Shown: positions 1 to 8,247 of the stretch, one piece after another | Layout: the number at the start of each line of letters is the position of its first letter | Numbering within the stretch: position 1 is the first letter of the stretch | DNA from: an uncultured Collinsella sp. | GTDB lineage: Bacteria; Actinomycetota; Coriobacteriia; Coriobacteriales; Coriobacteriaceae | DNA: 38,787 nucleotides | Assembly: GCA_900553415.1 (NCBI GenBank) | Contig: USDH01000002.1 | Coordinates: 1 to 38,787 of the forward strand | Direction: 5' to 3' | Made by a program: the position numbers and the translations under genes | Notes under the pieces: generated by a model | The model's database searches: none | What the model was told of the DNA's origin: nothing | Seen by the model: the letters and a program-made list of their open reading frames with translations, nothing else

Positions 1-1202
1 TCGCGCGCCTTGCGGGCGGCGTTGCGCGCCTTGCAGGCCTGTTGCGCCTTCTTGACAATCTCGCGGGCGGGCTTGGGATGCTCCTCCAAGTAATCGGCGA
101 GGCCGTCGGTCACGATCTTGAGCGTGAGCGCGCGCATATAGGAGCTACCGAGCTTTGCCTTGGTCTGGCCCTCAAACTGAGGATCGGGCAGCTTGACCGA
201 GATAACGGCCGAAAGGCCCTCGCGCACATCGTCGCCGGTCAGGTTGGCGTCTTTTTCCTTGAGCAGGTTCTGCTTGCGCGCGTAATCGTTGATTACGCGG
301 GTGAGCGCGGCGCGGAAGCCCTCAAGGTGCATGCCGCCCTCGGGAGTGTAGATGTCGTTGGCGAACGACATGACGTTCTCGCCGTAGCCGCTATTCCACT
401 GCAGGGAAACCTCGACCTCGCCCATCTTGGTCACAGGCGCGTCCGGATCCGATTTGCCCTCGATGTAGATGGGCTCCTTAAAGGCCTCGGGGACGTCCTT
501 GCCCTCGTTGAGGAACTTGACGAAGTCGATGATGCCGCCCTCGTAGCAAAACTCCTCCACGTGGGGAGTCGCCTCGCGCTCGTCGGTCAGCACAATCTTA
601 AGGTTCTTATTGAGGAACGCCGTCTCCTGCAGACGGTTGTGCAGCGTATCGAAATCGTAGATGCAGGTCTCGAAGATCTCGTCGTCGGGCCAGAAGGTGA
701 CGGTGGTGCCCGTTGAATCCGAGGTGCCCACGACCTCCATCTTCTTGACGGTCTTGCCGCGCGAGAACTCCATCTCGTAGGTGTTGCCATCGCGGCGAAC
801 CTGAACGACCACGCGCTTGGACAGTGCGTTGACGACGGAGATGCCCACGCCGTGCAGGCCGCCCGAGACCTTATAGGCCGAGTTATCGAACTTACCGCCG
901 GCGTGCAAGATCGTCATAACGACCTCGAGCGTCGGGATCTTTTTAACAGGGTGCTCGTCGACGGGGATGCCGCGCCCGTTGTCGACGACCGTGATGGAGT
1001 TGTCGGCGTGGACCGTCACCTGGATCTCGGTGCAGAAACCGGCCATGGCCTCGTCGACGGAGTTGTCAACGATCTCCCACACCAGGTGATGCAGACCGCT
1101 GGCGCTCGTCGAGCCGATATACATGCCCGGGCGCTTACGAACGGCCTCGAGACCTTCGAGAATCTTAATCTCGCCGCCATCGTAATCGTTTTCGTTTGCC
1201 AC
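1..1202 (-). CDS. gyrB: DNA gyrase subunit B, N-terminal part (cut by window edge)
   Basis: ATPase subunit of DNA gyrase, which with GyrA introduces negative supercoils. The first 400 codons are visible; the TOPRIM and C-terminal parts lie outside the window. The GHKL ATPase fold is clear: the N-box with E43, D46 and N47, the ATP-binding DNGRGIP at residues 74-80, and the GGLHGVG lid motif at 114-120, followed by the transducer domain. The start is GTG at 1202, preceded by a near-perfect AAGGAGG Shine-Dalgarno five bases upstream, and the protein begins VANENDYDGGEIKILEGLEA. It lies downstream of recF and the DUF721 gene, as in many Actinobacteria. A strong terminator at 1252-1281 separates it from them, so it probably has its own promoter in the short gap 1203-1251, although I could not fix one. 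Confidence 0.97.
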   Translation of the reverse strand, partial: MANENDYDGGEIKILEGLEAVRKRPGMYIGSTSASGLHHLVWEIVDNSVDEAMAGFCTEIQVTVHADNSITVVDNGRGIPVDEHPVKKIPTLEVVMTILHAGGKFDNSAYKVSGGLHGVGISVVNALSKRVVVQVRRDGNTYEMEFSRGKTVKKMEVVGTSDSTGTTVTFWPDDEIFETCIYDFDTLHNRLQETAFLNKNLKIVLTDEREATPHVEEFCYEGGIIDFVKFLNEGKDVPEAFKEPIYIEGKSDPDAPVTKMGEVEVSLQWNSGYGENVMSFANDIYTPEGGMHLEGFRAALTRVINDYARKQNLLKEKDANLTGDDVREGLSAVISVKLPDPQFEGQTKAKLGSSYMRALTLKIVTDGLADYLEEHPKPAREIVKKAQQACKARNAARKAR

Positions 1203-1251
1203 ACGTCCTCCTTCAGTCAAGAAAATGTGTACAGCCTTACTAGTTTATCGT

Positions 1252-1281
1252 AAAAAAATACCCTCGGGAACGAGGGTATTT
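1252..1281 (-). terminator. Rho-independent terminator of the recF/DUF721 transcript
   Basis: A perfect 11-bp stem (AAATACCCTCG, 1256-1266, against 1271-1281) closes on a four-base loop. On the minus strand it is followed by a run of seven T (1252-1258). It lies between the end of the DUF721 gene and the gyrB start. Confidence 0.88.
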
Positions 1282-1307
1282 GGCTCTACAAGGCCACCAG
1301 ATGCGAT

Positions 1308-1871
1308 TTAAGGCTCTTTTTTGCTTTGCACGCCCTTGGCCCACTCGGCACTGGCTCTCATGGCATTCTCGAGGGCCTCGCGCAGTTTTTGGTCTTCGAT
1401 GGGCGCCACTTGGCGCTCGATCTCGGTACGCTCGGCCTCACTTAGGTCGGCGTGCGGGGCCGGCGGTCGCTCGGTCGTCGCCGGGCGCAGGCGCTCCTTG
1501 GCGGCGGGCGGCGTGTGACCGGGCGCGGTGGTTTTGAACACCAGGCCGTCCACATGCGCACCGGCGCGCTCCATGCGCGCACGGATGATCTCGCGCAACA
1601 GCGTCATTTCCTGCGTCCACGAGGGCGAGTCGAGATACACCAGCAGCTCATTGGACTCGGGCAGGTAGCGCAGCCCCGTCACATGCCGTCCCTCGCGCGT
1701 GCCCGAGCACACCGCGTTCCATGCGCGATAGACCGCGCGCGACTCCTCGGCGGCCTCCATCTGCGCACGGCGCTTAGGCGTTGCAGCCGCCAGGATGCGC
1801 TGGCGCTCTGCGTTCAAAAATCCACTGAAGGCGACTGTCTCGCTCTCGCGCTCGTAATTAGCACGTCTCAC
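1308..1871 (-). CDS. DUF721/DciA-like protein
   Basis: A 187-residue protein of the DUF721 family, placed between recF and gyrB as in many Actinobacteria. The family includes DciA, the DnaB-helicase-associated factor of bacteria lacking DnaC/DnaI; whether this member acts that way is inference. The conserved part is residues 38-112: a helix (SRAVYRAWNAVCSGTREGRHV) followed by a strand pair around LLVYLDSPSWTQEMTLL and ending in LVFKT. The C-terminal third is charged and Pro/Ala-rich, probably disordered or helical. The start is GTG at 1871, 14 bases inside the recF 3' end, so the two are probably translationally coupled. The Shine-Dalgarno is weak, which fits coupling. Confidence 0.8.
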   Translation of the reverse strand: MRRANYERESETVAFSGFLNAERQRILAAATPKRRAQMEAAEESRAVYRAWNAVCSGTREGRHVTGLRYLPESNELLVYLDSPSWTQEMTLLREIIRARMERAGAHVDGLVFKTTAPGHTPPAAKERLRPATTERPPAPHADLSEAERTEIERQVAPIEDQKLREALENAMRASAEWAKGVQSKKEP

Positions 1872-2964
1872 CCATGCTCACCACCTTGGCTCGATCAAGC
1901 AGGTCATCGGTAAAGTACCCCAGGTTGGTCGTAGTTATGACCGTCTGGATATCATCGCCAATCAGCCGCAGGAAAGCGCCGCGACGCTCGCCGTCGAGCT
2001 CGCTCATCACGTCGTCCAAAAGCAGCAGTGGGGCGGTGCCCAGGACATCGCGAGCCACGGCAACCTCGGCCACCTTCCAGGACAGCACCAGCGTGCGCTG
2101 CTGTCCTTGGCTGGCAAATGAACGGGCGGAGCGACCCGCCACGGTAAACTCAATCTCGTCGCGATGCGGTCCCACCAACGTCACGCCGCGGCGAATTTCC
2201 TCGTCGGCATGCTCGTCAAGGGCGGCCAGCATGCGCTCGTACGCCCAACCCTTCAGCTCTTCGCGATCCTCGACCTGGGGCAAAGCCCCCAGCGTGGACG
2301 CATAGGTCACGTTGGCGGCCTCACCTGACGCTACTTGCCCGTAGGCAGTGTGCACATGGCCCGCCAGCCGGTCGAGCAGAGCCAACCGGTGCACGAGCAG
2401 GGCCGAGCCCGCGCGGGCAATCGAATCGTTCCACGCGCCGAGCATCTCGCGGCAGCACCAGGTCTCCTTGAGCAAGGCGTTACGCTGGGTCACGCAGCGC
2501 CCATAGGTGCTCGCAAGATCGGCATAGCGTGCGCTCAGTTGCATGCCAAAGTCATCAAGGGCGGCGCGGCGCACACTGGCGCCACGCTTAACCATGTCCA
2601 GATGGTCGGGGCAAAACAGCACGCTCGGAAGAACCCCGCGCACACCGGCGGCAGAGCATCTCTTGCCGTTGCGGCTAAACGAGCGCTTACCGTCCTCCGC
2701 GCTCAATCCCATATCAAGCACGCGGCCGTCGCCCTCGAGCCTCAGCTCGATCTTGCACGAGCCCACGCCGTCATGGACGAGCTCGGCTGCGGTCGGATGC
2801 CTAAACGAGGCGCCGCTCGTCAGCAGCTGCAGCGCCTCTATGAGATTGGTCTTTCCCGCCGCGTTGGGTCCCGCAAGTATCGTCACGCCCTCGTCCAGGG
2901 CAAGGTGATAGCTATCGAAGCTGCGGTAGTGCGCGACGGAAAGATCGCGGGCGAACATGGTCAT
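1858..2964 (-). CDS. recF: DNA replication and repair protein RecF
   Basis: An SMC-like ATPase of 368 residues that helps RecOR load RecA at single-stranded gaps. The Walker A motif GPNAAGKT is at residues 33-40. The ABC-type signature SQGQQRT lies near residue 285, and the Walker B LLLLDDVMSELD is about 30 residues further on. Length and motif order are normal for RecF. The start is ATG at 2964; a second in-frame ATG two codons later (2958) is also possible. The gap to dnaN is only nine bases, so dnaN, recF and the DUF721 gene form one transcription unit ending at the 1252-1281 terminator. Confidence 0.96.
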   Translation of the reverse strand: MTMFARDLSVAHYRSFDSYHLALDEGVTILAGPNAAGKTNLIEALQLLTSGASFRHPTAAELVHDGVGSCKIELRLEGDGRVLDMGLSAEDGKRSFSRNGKRCSAAGVRGVLPSVLFCPDHLDMVKRGASVRRAALDDFGMQLSARYADLASTYGRCVTQRNALLKETWCCREMLGAWNDSIARAGSALLVHRLALLDRLAGHVHTAYGQVASGEAANVTYASTLGALPQVEDREELKGWAYERMLAALDEHADEEIRRGVTLVGPHRDEIEFTVAGRSARSFASQGQQRTLVLSWKVAEVAVARDVLGTAPLLLLDDVMSELDGERRGAFLRLIGDDIQTVITTTNLGYFTDDLLDRAKVVSMGETC

Positions 2965-2973
2965 GGCGCAGCG

Positions 2974-4077
2974 CTAGATGCGGACCGGCATGACCAGGTA
3001 CAGGTAGTTGATCTTGTCGTAGGACTTAAAGATGCCCGCCTGCGAGTAGCTCTTGAGCTCCAGCGTGATCTCCTTCTCCTTGGACAGGGCATTGAGGCAG
3101 CCGAAGATGTAGTGGTAGTTGAAGGCGATGGTACCCGACTCGCCCTCGGCCTCGACATCGATCGTCTCCTGCGCAAGGTCCTGGTCATTGGAAATGGAGG
3201 ACAGGCCCATCTGCCCGTTCTCGACATCGATCTCGAACTTGACGGCGGGGTTGGCGCTCGCGATAACGGCCACGCGCTTGAGGGCGGCGTTAAAGGCGGC
3301 GACGTCGATCTTGACGCTCGTCACGCACGAATCGGGGATGAGCTGCTTGTAGTTGGGGTACACGCCCTCGATGCGACGCGACACGTAGGTGGTGTTGCCG
3401 GCCTCGAAGACGACCTGGGTGTCGGTAGCCCCGATCATGATGGTCGCTTGGCTGGCCATGATGTTCAGCGCGTCGTTAAAGGCGTCAGCCGGAACGTTGA
3501 GCTCAAAGGAGCCCTCGAGGGTCGAGGTCTCGACCTGCGTATCGCACACGGCCAAGCGGAAGGAATCGGTCGCTACCAGGCGTACGGTGTTGTTCTCGAC
3601 CTTCATGTGCACGCCGCCCAGGATGGGGCGAGCCTTGTCGGTCGAGGTGACGCGCCACACGCGGCCGACCATTTCGGACAAGACATCGGTCGGCAGCTCC
3701 ACGGCACTCTCGATGGCATAGGCCGGAAACTCGGGGAAGTCATTGGCATCGAGCGTGTTCAGCCTAAAAGAGCTCTTCTCGCAACCAATCAGCACCTGGC
3801 GCTCGGACAGCTCAAAGGTGACCGGGGCATCGGGGAGGGTCTTGGTGATATTGGAGAGCATCTTACAGGGGATAACCATCTCGCCCTCTTCTTCGACATG
3901 CGCCGCGATGCGATGACGGATCGAGATGGTGTAGTTAGAGGTCTGGAATTCCAAGATGCCGTCTTGGGCCTTAACGAGCACGCCCGACAGGATGGGGAGG
4001 GTGGATGCCGAAGCGACACCCTTCATAACGACGCCGATGGCTTGTGTAAGCGAGCTCTGGCTGACGGTGAACTTCAT
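2974..4077 (-). CDS. dnaN: DNA polymerase III beta subunit (sliding clamp)
   Basis: A 367-residue processivity clamp that encircles DNA as a dimer and tethers the replicative polymerase and other partners. The sequence runs through three clamp domains of similar length, begins MKFTVSQSSLTQAIGVVMKG, and ends in the usual hydrophobic tail, here LYLVMPVRI (many clamps end MPMRL). The start is ATG at 4077 with an AGAAAGG Shine-Dalgarno about ten bases upstream. Upstream lies an AT-rich stretch and DnaA-box-like sites, so the promoter region overlaps a probable part of oriC. dnaN may therefore be transcribed partly independently of dnaA. Confidence 0.97.
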   Translation of the reverse strand: MKFTVSQSSLTQAIGVVMKGVASASTLPILSGVLVKAQDGILEFQTSNYTISIRHRIAAHVEEEGEMVIPCKMLSNITKTLPDAPVTFELSERQVLIGCEKSSFRLNTLDANDFPEFPAYAIESAVELPTDVLSEMVGRVWRVTSTDKARPILGGVHMKVENNTVRLVATDSFRLAVCDTQVETSTLEGSFELNVPADAFNDALNIMASQATIMIGATDTQVVFEAGNTTYVSRRIEGVYPNYKQLIPDSCVTSVKIDVAAFNAALKRVAVIASANPAVKFEIDVENGQMGLSSISNDQDLAQETIDVEAEGESGTIAFNYHYIFGCLNALSKEKEITLELKSYSQAGIFKSYDKINYLYLVMPVRI

Positions 4078-4315
4078 CTTTTAATACCTTTCTATAGATA
4101 TAAATATCTTAATAATAGTAATAGCACTGACGAAACTGTTGATTACTCCCAAAGACGCAGGTCAGACCCAGAAAGAGAATCGACAGCAACCTGTGTGCAA
4201 CAGGGGTGGTTTTCCACGTTCAAAATCTGCGCAAAACTTTTCATCACCGCGGGTTGGGTTTTAGACACCTTATGCCCGTGGTTTCGACAAGTTTTCAACA
4301 GGTGTCTCTATTTCC
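4078..4315. other. dnaA-dnaN intergenic region, candidate oriC sub-region
   Basis: A 238-base non-coding gap. It carries three DnaA-box-like 9-mers close to the dnaA stop: TTTTCCACG (4210-4218), GTTTCGACA (4281-4289) and TTTTCAACA (4292-4300). Next to dnaN (about 4081-4131) is a strongly AT-rich stretch that could be a DNA-unwinding element or simply the dnaN promoter. The boxes are one or two changes from the standard TTATCCACA. Origin function is inferred from position and box clustering. Confidence 0.6.
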
Positions 4316-6040
4316 CTACGAGCGCAGTGTAATTTTATCGCGCAGCGACTTGAGGTCTTCGGTGACGGTGCGGTCTTCCTGGATCATCTTCTGGACCTTT
4401 TTGTAGCTCGTGCTGACGGTCGAGTGGTTGCGGTTGCCAAATTCGGCGCCCACCGCCGTGGTCGTCATCTCGCACATCTCGATGGCCAGATAGATGGCAA
4501 TATGGCGTGCTTTGGCGATATTGGCGTTGCGACGCGGGCCGATGAGCTCCTCGTGCGTCACGCCGTACTGCTCTTCGATGACGGACTGAACCGTCTGGAC
4601 GTTGATCTTTTTGGCCGATGTGTCGAAGTACTGGCTGGCGATGGCGTCGATATCGTCAAAGGTGAGCTCCCCGCCCTCGCGCTCGCGGTCGCCCGCCTCG
4701 CCGGCGCAGCGCTCGCAAAAGCTCTCGAGTTCGCGGATGTTGGTGCCCGAGACCTCGGCCATGTGTTTAAAGTGCTCGTCGGTCAGGTGCCCGCCGTCGC
4801 CCCCATAGGCCGCCAGCAGCGAGTCGTCGCCTGCCTCGGGAGCGGCGACGATGGTGTTCTCGTAATAGCGCTGCAAGATCTTGTATTTCATCTCGTAGCT
4901 GGGCTCTGCGACCAAGCAGAGCATGCCGGCGTTGAAGCGGCTGGTCAGACGCTCGTCCATGCTCAGGTCCTTGGGGGCGCGGTCTGCCGCGATGACGACC
5001 TTCTTGTTGTTGCGGATGAACTCGTCCATGAGCTGGAAAAAGTAGTCCACGCTCGCGCGCTTGCCGATGATGTTTTGGATGTCATCGATGATGAGCACGT
5101 CCACGCCGTGGTATGCCTGCATGATAGGGGCGTTGCTCTTCTTTTGGCGGTCGAACTCGGTCATCAGGTCGTCCAGATATGCCTGGGAGTTGGCATACTT
5201 GACCTTGATCTCGGGCGACTTCTCGGCGAGCTCGTTTTTGATGGCAAGCAGCAGGTGCGTCTTGCCCAGGCCCGATTTGCCGTAGATGAACAGTGATGTG
5301 CACGTGCCACGCTCGTCCGCGAGGGCGGCAAACTTGAGTGCCGAGCGATAGGCATGGCTGTTCTCGGGGCCGTAGACAAAGTTCTCAAAGGTAAATTTTG
5401 AGTTCGCGGCGAGCGGGGCTCCATCCGCATTCTGCTCGGCCGGTACGGTCGGTGCCGGCATGGGTGAAGCGGGGGGCGCAGCTTGCGTGGACTTAGTCGG
5501 CGCTCCGCCCTTCATCTGGTTCATCATGCGACGAAAATCATCGGCCGAGAGCGTGTTCTTGATTGCAATGCCCGAATCCGCGCCCGCCGCTGCGTCGTGA
5601 GCGATAGGCATGTGCGTGACGGGTGCGTTCGTTGACGTCGCCGCCGCGGTCGGCAACGGTGCCATGGTTTCACGGGAAACATCGCCGTGCTGGTGCTCGA
5701 TTGTCGGCACGTCGCCTGCGGAGGCCGGCACCGCCGGGGAAGCAGCGGGAGCCGTGGCGGGCGCCGTCGCGGCAGCAGATTCGGCCGTTGCGCCTTGCGG
5801 TGCCACGATGTCGAGCGCGATCGGTGCAAAGGCGATTTCTTCCAGATAGGCCTCAATAGTCGGCTGATGCTTTTTGAGCTGCGCGATGGCAAAGCGCGAG
5901 GGGGCCTCGATCGTGAGCGTATCTTCGGTCAGGCTTATGGCGCGCGATTGCCCCAGCATGTTGATGAGGCGTGCATCTTGGCCGTCGCGCTGACAAAAGG
6001 CGATGGCATCCCCCAGGATGATGCTTGCTTCCTCGTCCAC
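4316..6040 (-). CDS. dnaA: Chromosomal replication initiator protein DnaA
   Basis: A 574-residue AAA+ initiator, longer than the roughly 450-470 of many DnaA proteins because domain II (about residues 80-210) is a long Ala/Pro-rich linker. Domain I is residues 1-75. The Walker A GKSGLGKT is at 254-261 and the Walker B DVLIIDD at 314-320. The domain IV box-binding signature GNRNHSTVSTS starts at 535. The start is GTG at 6040, preceded by GGGAGAGACA. The gene follows the ATPase/winged-helix gene by 15 bases on the same strand and is probably co-transcribed with it. A parS-like 16-mer with two mismatches lies within the domain II coding sequence (5666-5681), where it encodes part of DVSRET. Confidence 0.97.
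   Translation of the reverse strand: MDEEASIILGDAIAFCQRDGQDARLINMLGQSRAISLTEDTLTIEAPSRFAIAQLKKHQPTIEAYLEEIAFAPIALDIVAPQGATAESAAATAPATAPAASPAVPASAGDVPTIEHQHGDVSRETMAPLPTAAATSTNAPVTHMPIAHDAAAGADSGIAIKNTLSADDFRRMMNQMKGGAPTKSTQAAPPASPMPAPTVPAEQNADGAPLAANSKFTFENFVYGPENSHAYRSALKFAALADERGTCTSLFIYGKSGLGKTHLLLAIKNELAEKSPEIKVKYANSQAYLDDLMTEFDRQKKSNAPIMQAYHGVDVLIIDDIQNIIGKRASVDYFFQLMDEFIRNNKKVVIAADRAPKDLSMDERLTSRFNAGMLCLVAEPSYEMKYKILQRYYENTIVAAPEAGDDSLLAAYGGDGGHLTDEHFKHMAEVSGTNIRELESFCERCAGEAGDREREGGELTFDDIDAIASQYFDTSAKKINVQTVQSVIEEQYGVTHEELIGPRRNANIAKARHIAIYLAIEMCEMTTTAVGAEFGNRNHSTVSTSYKKVQKMIQEDRTVTEDLKSLRDKITLRS
5666..5681. promoter_or_regulatory. Degenerate parS-like site inside dnaA
   Basis: GGTTTCACGGGAAACA matches 14 of 16 positions of the palindromic parS core that is perfect three times upstream of parA. 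It is in the coding sequence for the variable linker of DnaA, where codon choice is freer. ParB binding is inferred and uncertain. Confidence 0.4.
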
Positions 6041-6055
6041 TGTCTCTCCCGTTCT

Positions 6056-7480
6056 TTAGCTCTGAGCTCGCACGCGAGCGGCGCCGAGTTCGGTCAGATG
6101 GTATTTCTGGCCATGCTTGATGACCAAGCCGGCCTGCGCCAAGTCATTGAGCGTGCGTGACCAAGTGGGGGCCGAGTTTCCAAACGCCCTCGCCAGATCG
6201 GTTGCACCGCACGCTTGATTTTGCGCCAGATAGCCTAGCGCGGCGTTGCCGCGATCGCTTACGAACACGTCCGGTTGTGGCTGCGCATACTGATTTGCTG
6301 CATTAGGATACATCATTTGAGCTGCTGGTTGTTGAGAACTCTGCATCGGCGGCATTTGCTGTTGAAAACTTTGAGGCCACTGTTGGTAAGGCTGCGGAGG
6401 CATCTGCTGGGCCCAAGGGTTGTACTGCTGCTGCGGCATCTGCTGGTACGGCTGCTGATATCCCTGCTGGTACTGCTGCGGGAACTGCTGGCCATACCCC
6501 AGTGGCGGCATCTGCTGATATGGATATCCCTGTTGGTACGGCTGATAGCCCATTTGCTGGCCACCCGGTGCCCCCGTCGCCTGCTGCATTGCTGCTGCAT
6601 CCTGATCCGCCAGCGGCATGGTCTCTGGCATGTTTGGCAGCATCGACATCGATGTCGCCTGGGGCTCTTGTGTAGGAAGCATTCCGGGCTGCTGCATCTG
6701 TCCCACGGGGGGCTGCATCTGCTGCGTTGCCATGGGCTGCTGCGCAAAAGCTCCCGGCAGGGGATATGTGGGCTGTTCCGTCTCGGGCCGCACGGCAGCG
6801 CCGCGTCCGCCGGCACGCTCGATTTCCTGCACGCGTTTAGGGTTCAGGCTTACCGTAACCACGGTGCCGTTGCCCATGTTGTCCTCGATGGATACGGCAC
6901 CGCCGGCGTTTTCCAAATACTCCTGCACCATGGGAAACCCTGCTCCGGTTCCACGGATATAGCGCTTCATCTTGCTGTTTGCGCTGGTAACGCCAAAGTC
7001 GAAAGCGCGTTCCTTGTCGTCGATGCCGGGTCCTTGGTCAGCAAAGCGGATGGTGTCTCCGCCGTCCAGAATCGAGATGATGGGCTCGGCAAAGTGCGCG
7101 TGGATAAAGTTTTCGACAATCTCGCGGATGACCATGAGCGAGATATGGCCACCTTGTTCTTTCATGCACTGGTAGACGGTGTTGGTCGTCTCTTCCAAAT
7201 ACGTGCGGACATCTTGCGGATCAATGACGATCACACGCGGTGTCGACAGCATGTCGTCATAGACGGCGATGCGCGCGGCGTACATGGCTTTTGGCGCCTG
7301 CGTGGTTGTCTGCTCGCCTTCCTCACGCTCTTCGCGCATGCCGGTGATGTGCTCGTTGTCGGGTGCCGGGTCTCCGGAATCGACCATGGTGTAAAAGTCG
7401 TCAGACATGCCGCTCGCAATCTTCCAAAAGGTTTCGAACAAATAGTAGCTCACCGTGCAATGTTTCTCATCTTTCGACAA
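6056..7480 (-). CDS. Origin-linked GHKL ATPase with Q/P-rich linker and winged-helix C-terminus, function unknown
   Basis: I do not recognise a named family for the whole protein (474 residues from a TTG at 7480). Residues 110-212 form a histidine-kinase/SpoIIAB-like ATP-binding domain: N-box REIVENFIHAHF (119-130), G1 box DQGPGID (148-154), G2 box GTGAGFP (177-183), and a closing NGTVVTVSL. No phospho-accepting histidine domain or membrane segment is visible. Residues about 235-400 are very rich in Gln, Pro, Met and Tyr (YQQ, PQQ, MPP repeats) and are probably disordered. Residues about 405-474 look like a MarR/ArsR-type winged helix. A DNA-binding ATP sensor or anti-sigma-like regulator is inference. 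The start is uncertain: a GTG at 7453 would leave the DnaA-box-like cluster entirely upstream and may be better. It ends 15 bases before dnaA, so the two are probably one operon. Confidence 0.85.
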   Translation of the reverse strand: MSKDEKHCTVSYYLFETFWKIASGMSDDFYTMVDSGDPAPDNEHITGMREEREEGEQTTTQAPKAMYAARIAVYDDMLSTPRVIVIDPQDVRTYLEETTNTVYQCMKEQGGHISLMVIREIVENFIHAHFAEPIISILDGGDTIRFADQGPGIDDKERAFDFGVTSANSKMKRYIRGTGAGFPMVQEYLENAGGAVSIEDNMGNGTVVTVSLNPKRVQEIERAGGRGAAVRPETEQPTYPLPGAFAQQPMATQQMQPPVGQMQQPGMLPTQEPQATSMSMLPNMPETMPLADQDAAAMQQATGAPGGQQMGYQPYQQGYPYQQMPPLGYGQQFPQQYQQGYQQPYQQMPQQQYNPWAQQMPPQPYQQWPQSFQQQMPPMQSSQQPAAQMMYPNAANQYAQPQPDVFVSDRGNAALGYLAQNQACGATDLARAFGNSAPTWSRTLNDLAQAGLVIKHGQKYHLTELGAARVRAQS

Positions 7481-7651
7481 CTTTCCAAAACCTGTTGAAA
7501 ACTTTGGAAAATGGACGAAAAGTTCTCAACATTGCCAACATGACCTGTTGAAAACTCGATGAAATATCGTGAAAAGTTGCCATGCACCGCTAAATCGAGC
7601 TTGGCTTATGGGGGAACCGTGTGAACTGCGTAACCTTTTACCTTTGATTTC
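7481..7651. other. Divergent origin region with DnaA-box-like cluster
   Basis: A non-coding stretch between the minus-strand initiator operon and plus-strand rpmH. It holds two copies of CCTGTTGAAAACT (7491-7503 and 7544-7556, 53 bases apart). In the opposite sense it has AGTTCTCAACA (7521-7531), and CTTTCGACA (7471-7479) lies just outside at the ATPase start. The 13-mer recurs inverted at 4290-4302, on the far side of dnaA. The arrangement fits one half of a bipartite oriC. Confidence 0.6.
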
Positions 7652-7681
7652 TTGACATTTGAACATTGATTTCCCTACAAT
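7652..7681 (+). promoter_or_regulatory. Sigma-70-type promoter of rpmH-rnpA
   Basis: A perfect -35 TTGACA (7652-7657) and a -10 TACAAT (7676-7681) are separated by 18 bases. They are about 70 bases upstream of rpmH and directed into it. Confidence 0.8.
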
Positions 7682-7753
7682 CTTCAAGCTCACGTGTCTA
7701 TATCTGCGTCCGCGCCCCCGCGGACACTCGAAATGCAGCAGGAGGAACTTAAG

Positions 7754-7888
7754 ATGAAGCGTACGTATCAGCCTAATAAGCGTAAGCGTGCCAAGACCCA
7801 TGGCTTCCGTGCCCGTATGGCCACTAAGGGTGGTCGTGCCGTGCTCGCCCGTCGTCGCGCCAAGGGCCGCAAGCGTCTCACTGTCTAG
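7754..7888 (+). CDS. rpmH: 50S ribosomal protein L34
   Basis: A 44-residue, highly basic ribosomal protein of the large subunit. It starts MKRTYQPNKRKRAKTHGFRA and ends KGRKRLTV, matching the family over its whole length. The ATG at 7754 follows a strong AGGAGG Shine-Dalgarno (7740-7745) at eight bases. It is the first plus-strand gene after the origin, has a clear promoter at 7652-7681, and lies 20 bases before rnpA. Confidence 0.98.
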   Translation: MKRTYQPNKRKRAKTHGFRARMATKGGRAVLARRRAKGRKRLTV

Positions 7889-7908
7889 CAGCGATACACA
7901 CATCTCGC

Positions 7909-8247
7909 ATGAAGACTATTAAGTCTCGGCAAGATTTCGAGCATGTGTTCAGTCAGGGGCGTCGTTTCAATCACCCTCTGATTCGAATGACCATATGTGA
8001 ATCGGTTGGCGAAGGCGACTCCGGAAGGGTCGCCTTCGTTGGTGCTAAGCGACTCGGTTGTGCCGTCGTGCGCAACCGATCTAAGCGTGTGATGCGCGAG
8101 GCCGCCCGCAGCTGCGGATTTCCCGTTGCGGGTTATGACATCATCTTGTTCGCAACTCCCAAGACGAGGGTTTCTTCGCCTCAGGAGATGGACAATGCAT
8201 TGCGTTCGCTTATGAAACGCGCCGGCGTTGCCGGGGAGGAGCGATGA
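7909..8247 (+). CDS. rnpA: Ribonuclease P protein component
   Basis: A 112-residue basic protein that assists the RNase P RNA in cutting the 5' leader from pre-tRNAs. The family signature is visible as AKRLGCAVVRNRSKRVMREA, including the conserved RNR motif. The start is ATG at 7909. No strong Shine-Dalgarno is visible, so translation may depend on rpmH. The stop overlaps the yidD start by four bases (ATGA), indicating coupling. Confidence 0.96.
   Translation: MKTIKSRQDFEHVFSQGRRFNHPLIRMTICESVGEGDSGRVAFVGAKRLGCAVVRNRSKRVMREAARSCGFPVAGYDIILFATPKTRVSSPQEMDNALRSLMKRAGVAGEER

Noticed and set aside
2335..4332. A 665-codon open frame on the plus strand
   Set aside because: It is antisense to recF and dnaN, both certain genes, and its composition is the mirror of GC-biased codons. 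It has no Shine-Dalgarno or recognisable domain.
6300..6800. Repeats in the ATPase gene that might be a CRISPR or tandem array
   Set aside because: They are imperfect CTG/GCTG codon repeats encoding Gln/Pro/Met, in frame, with no regular repeat-spacer structure. I saw no CRISPR array elsewhere.
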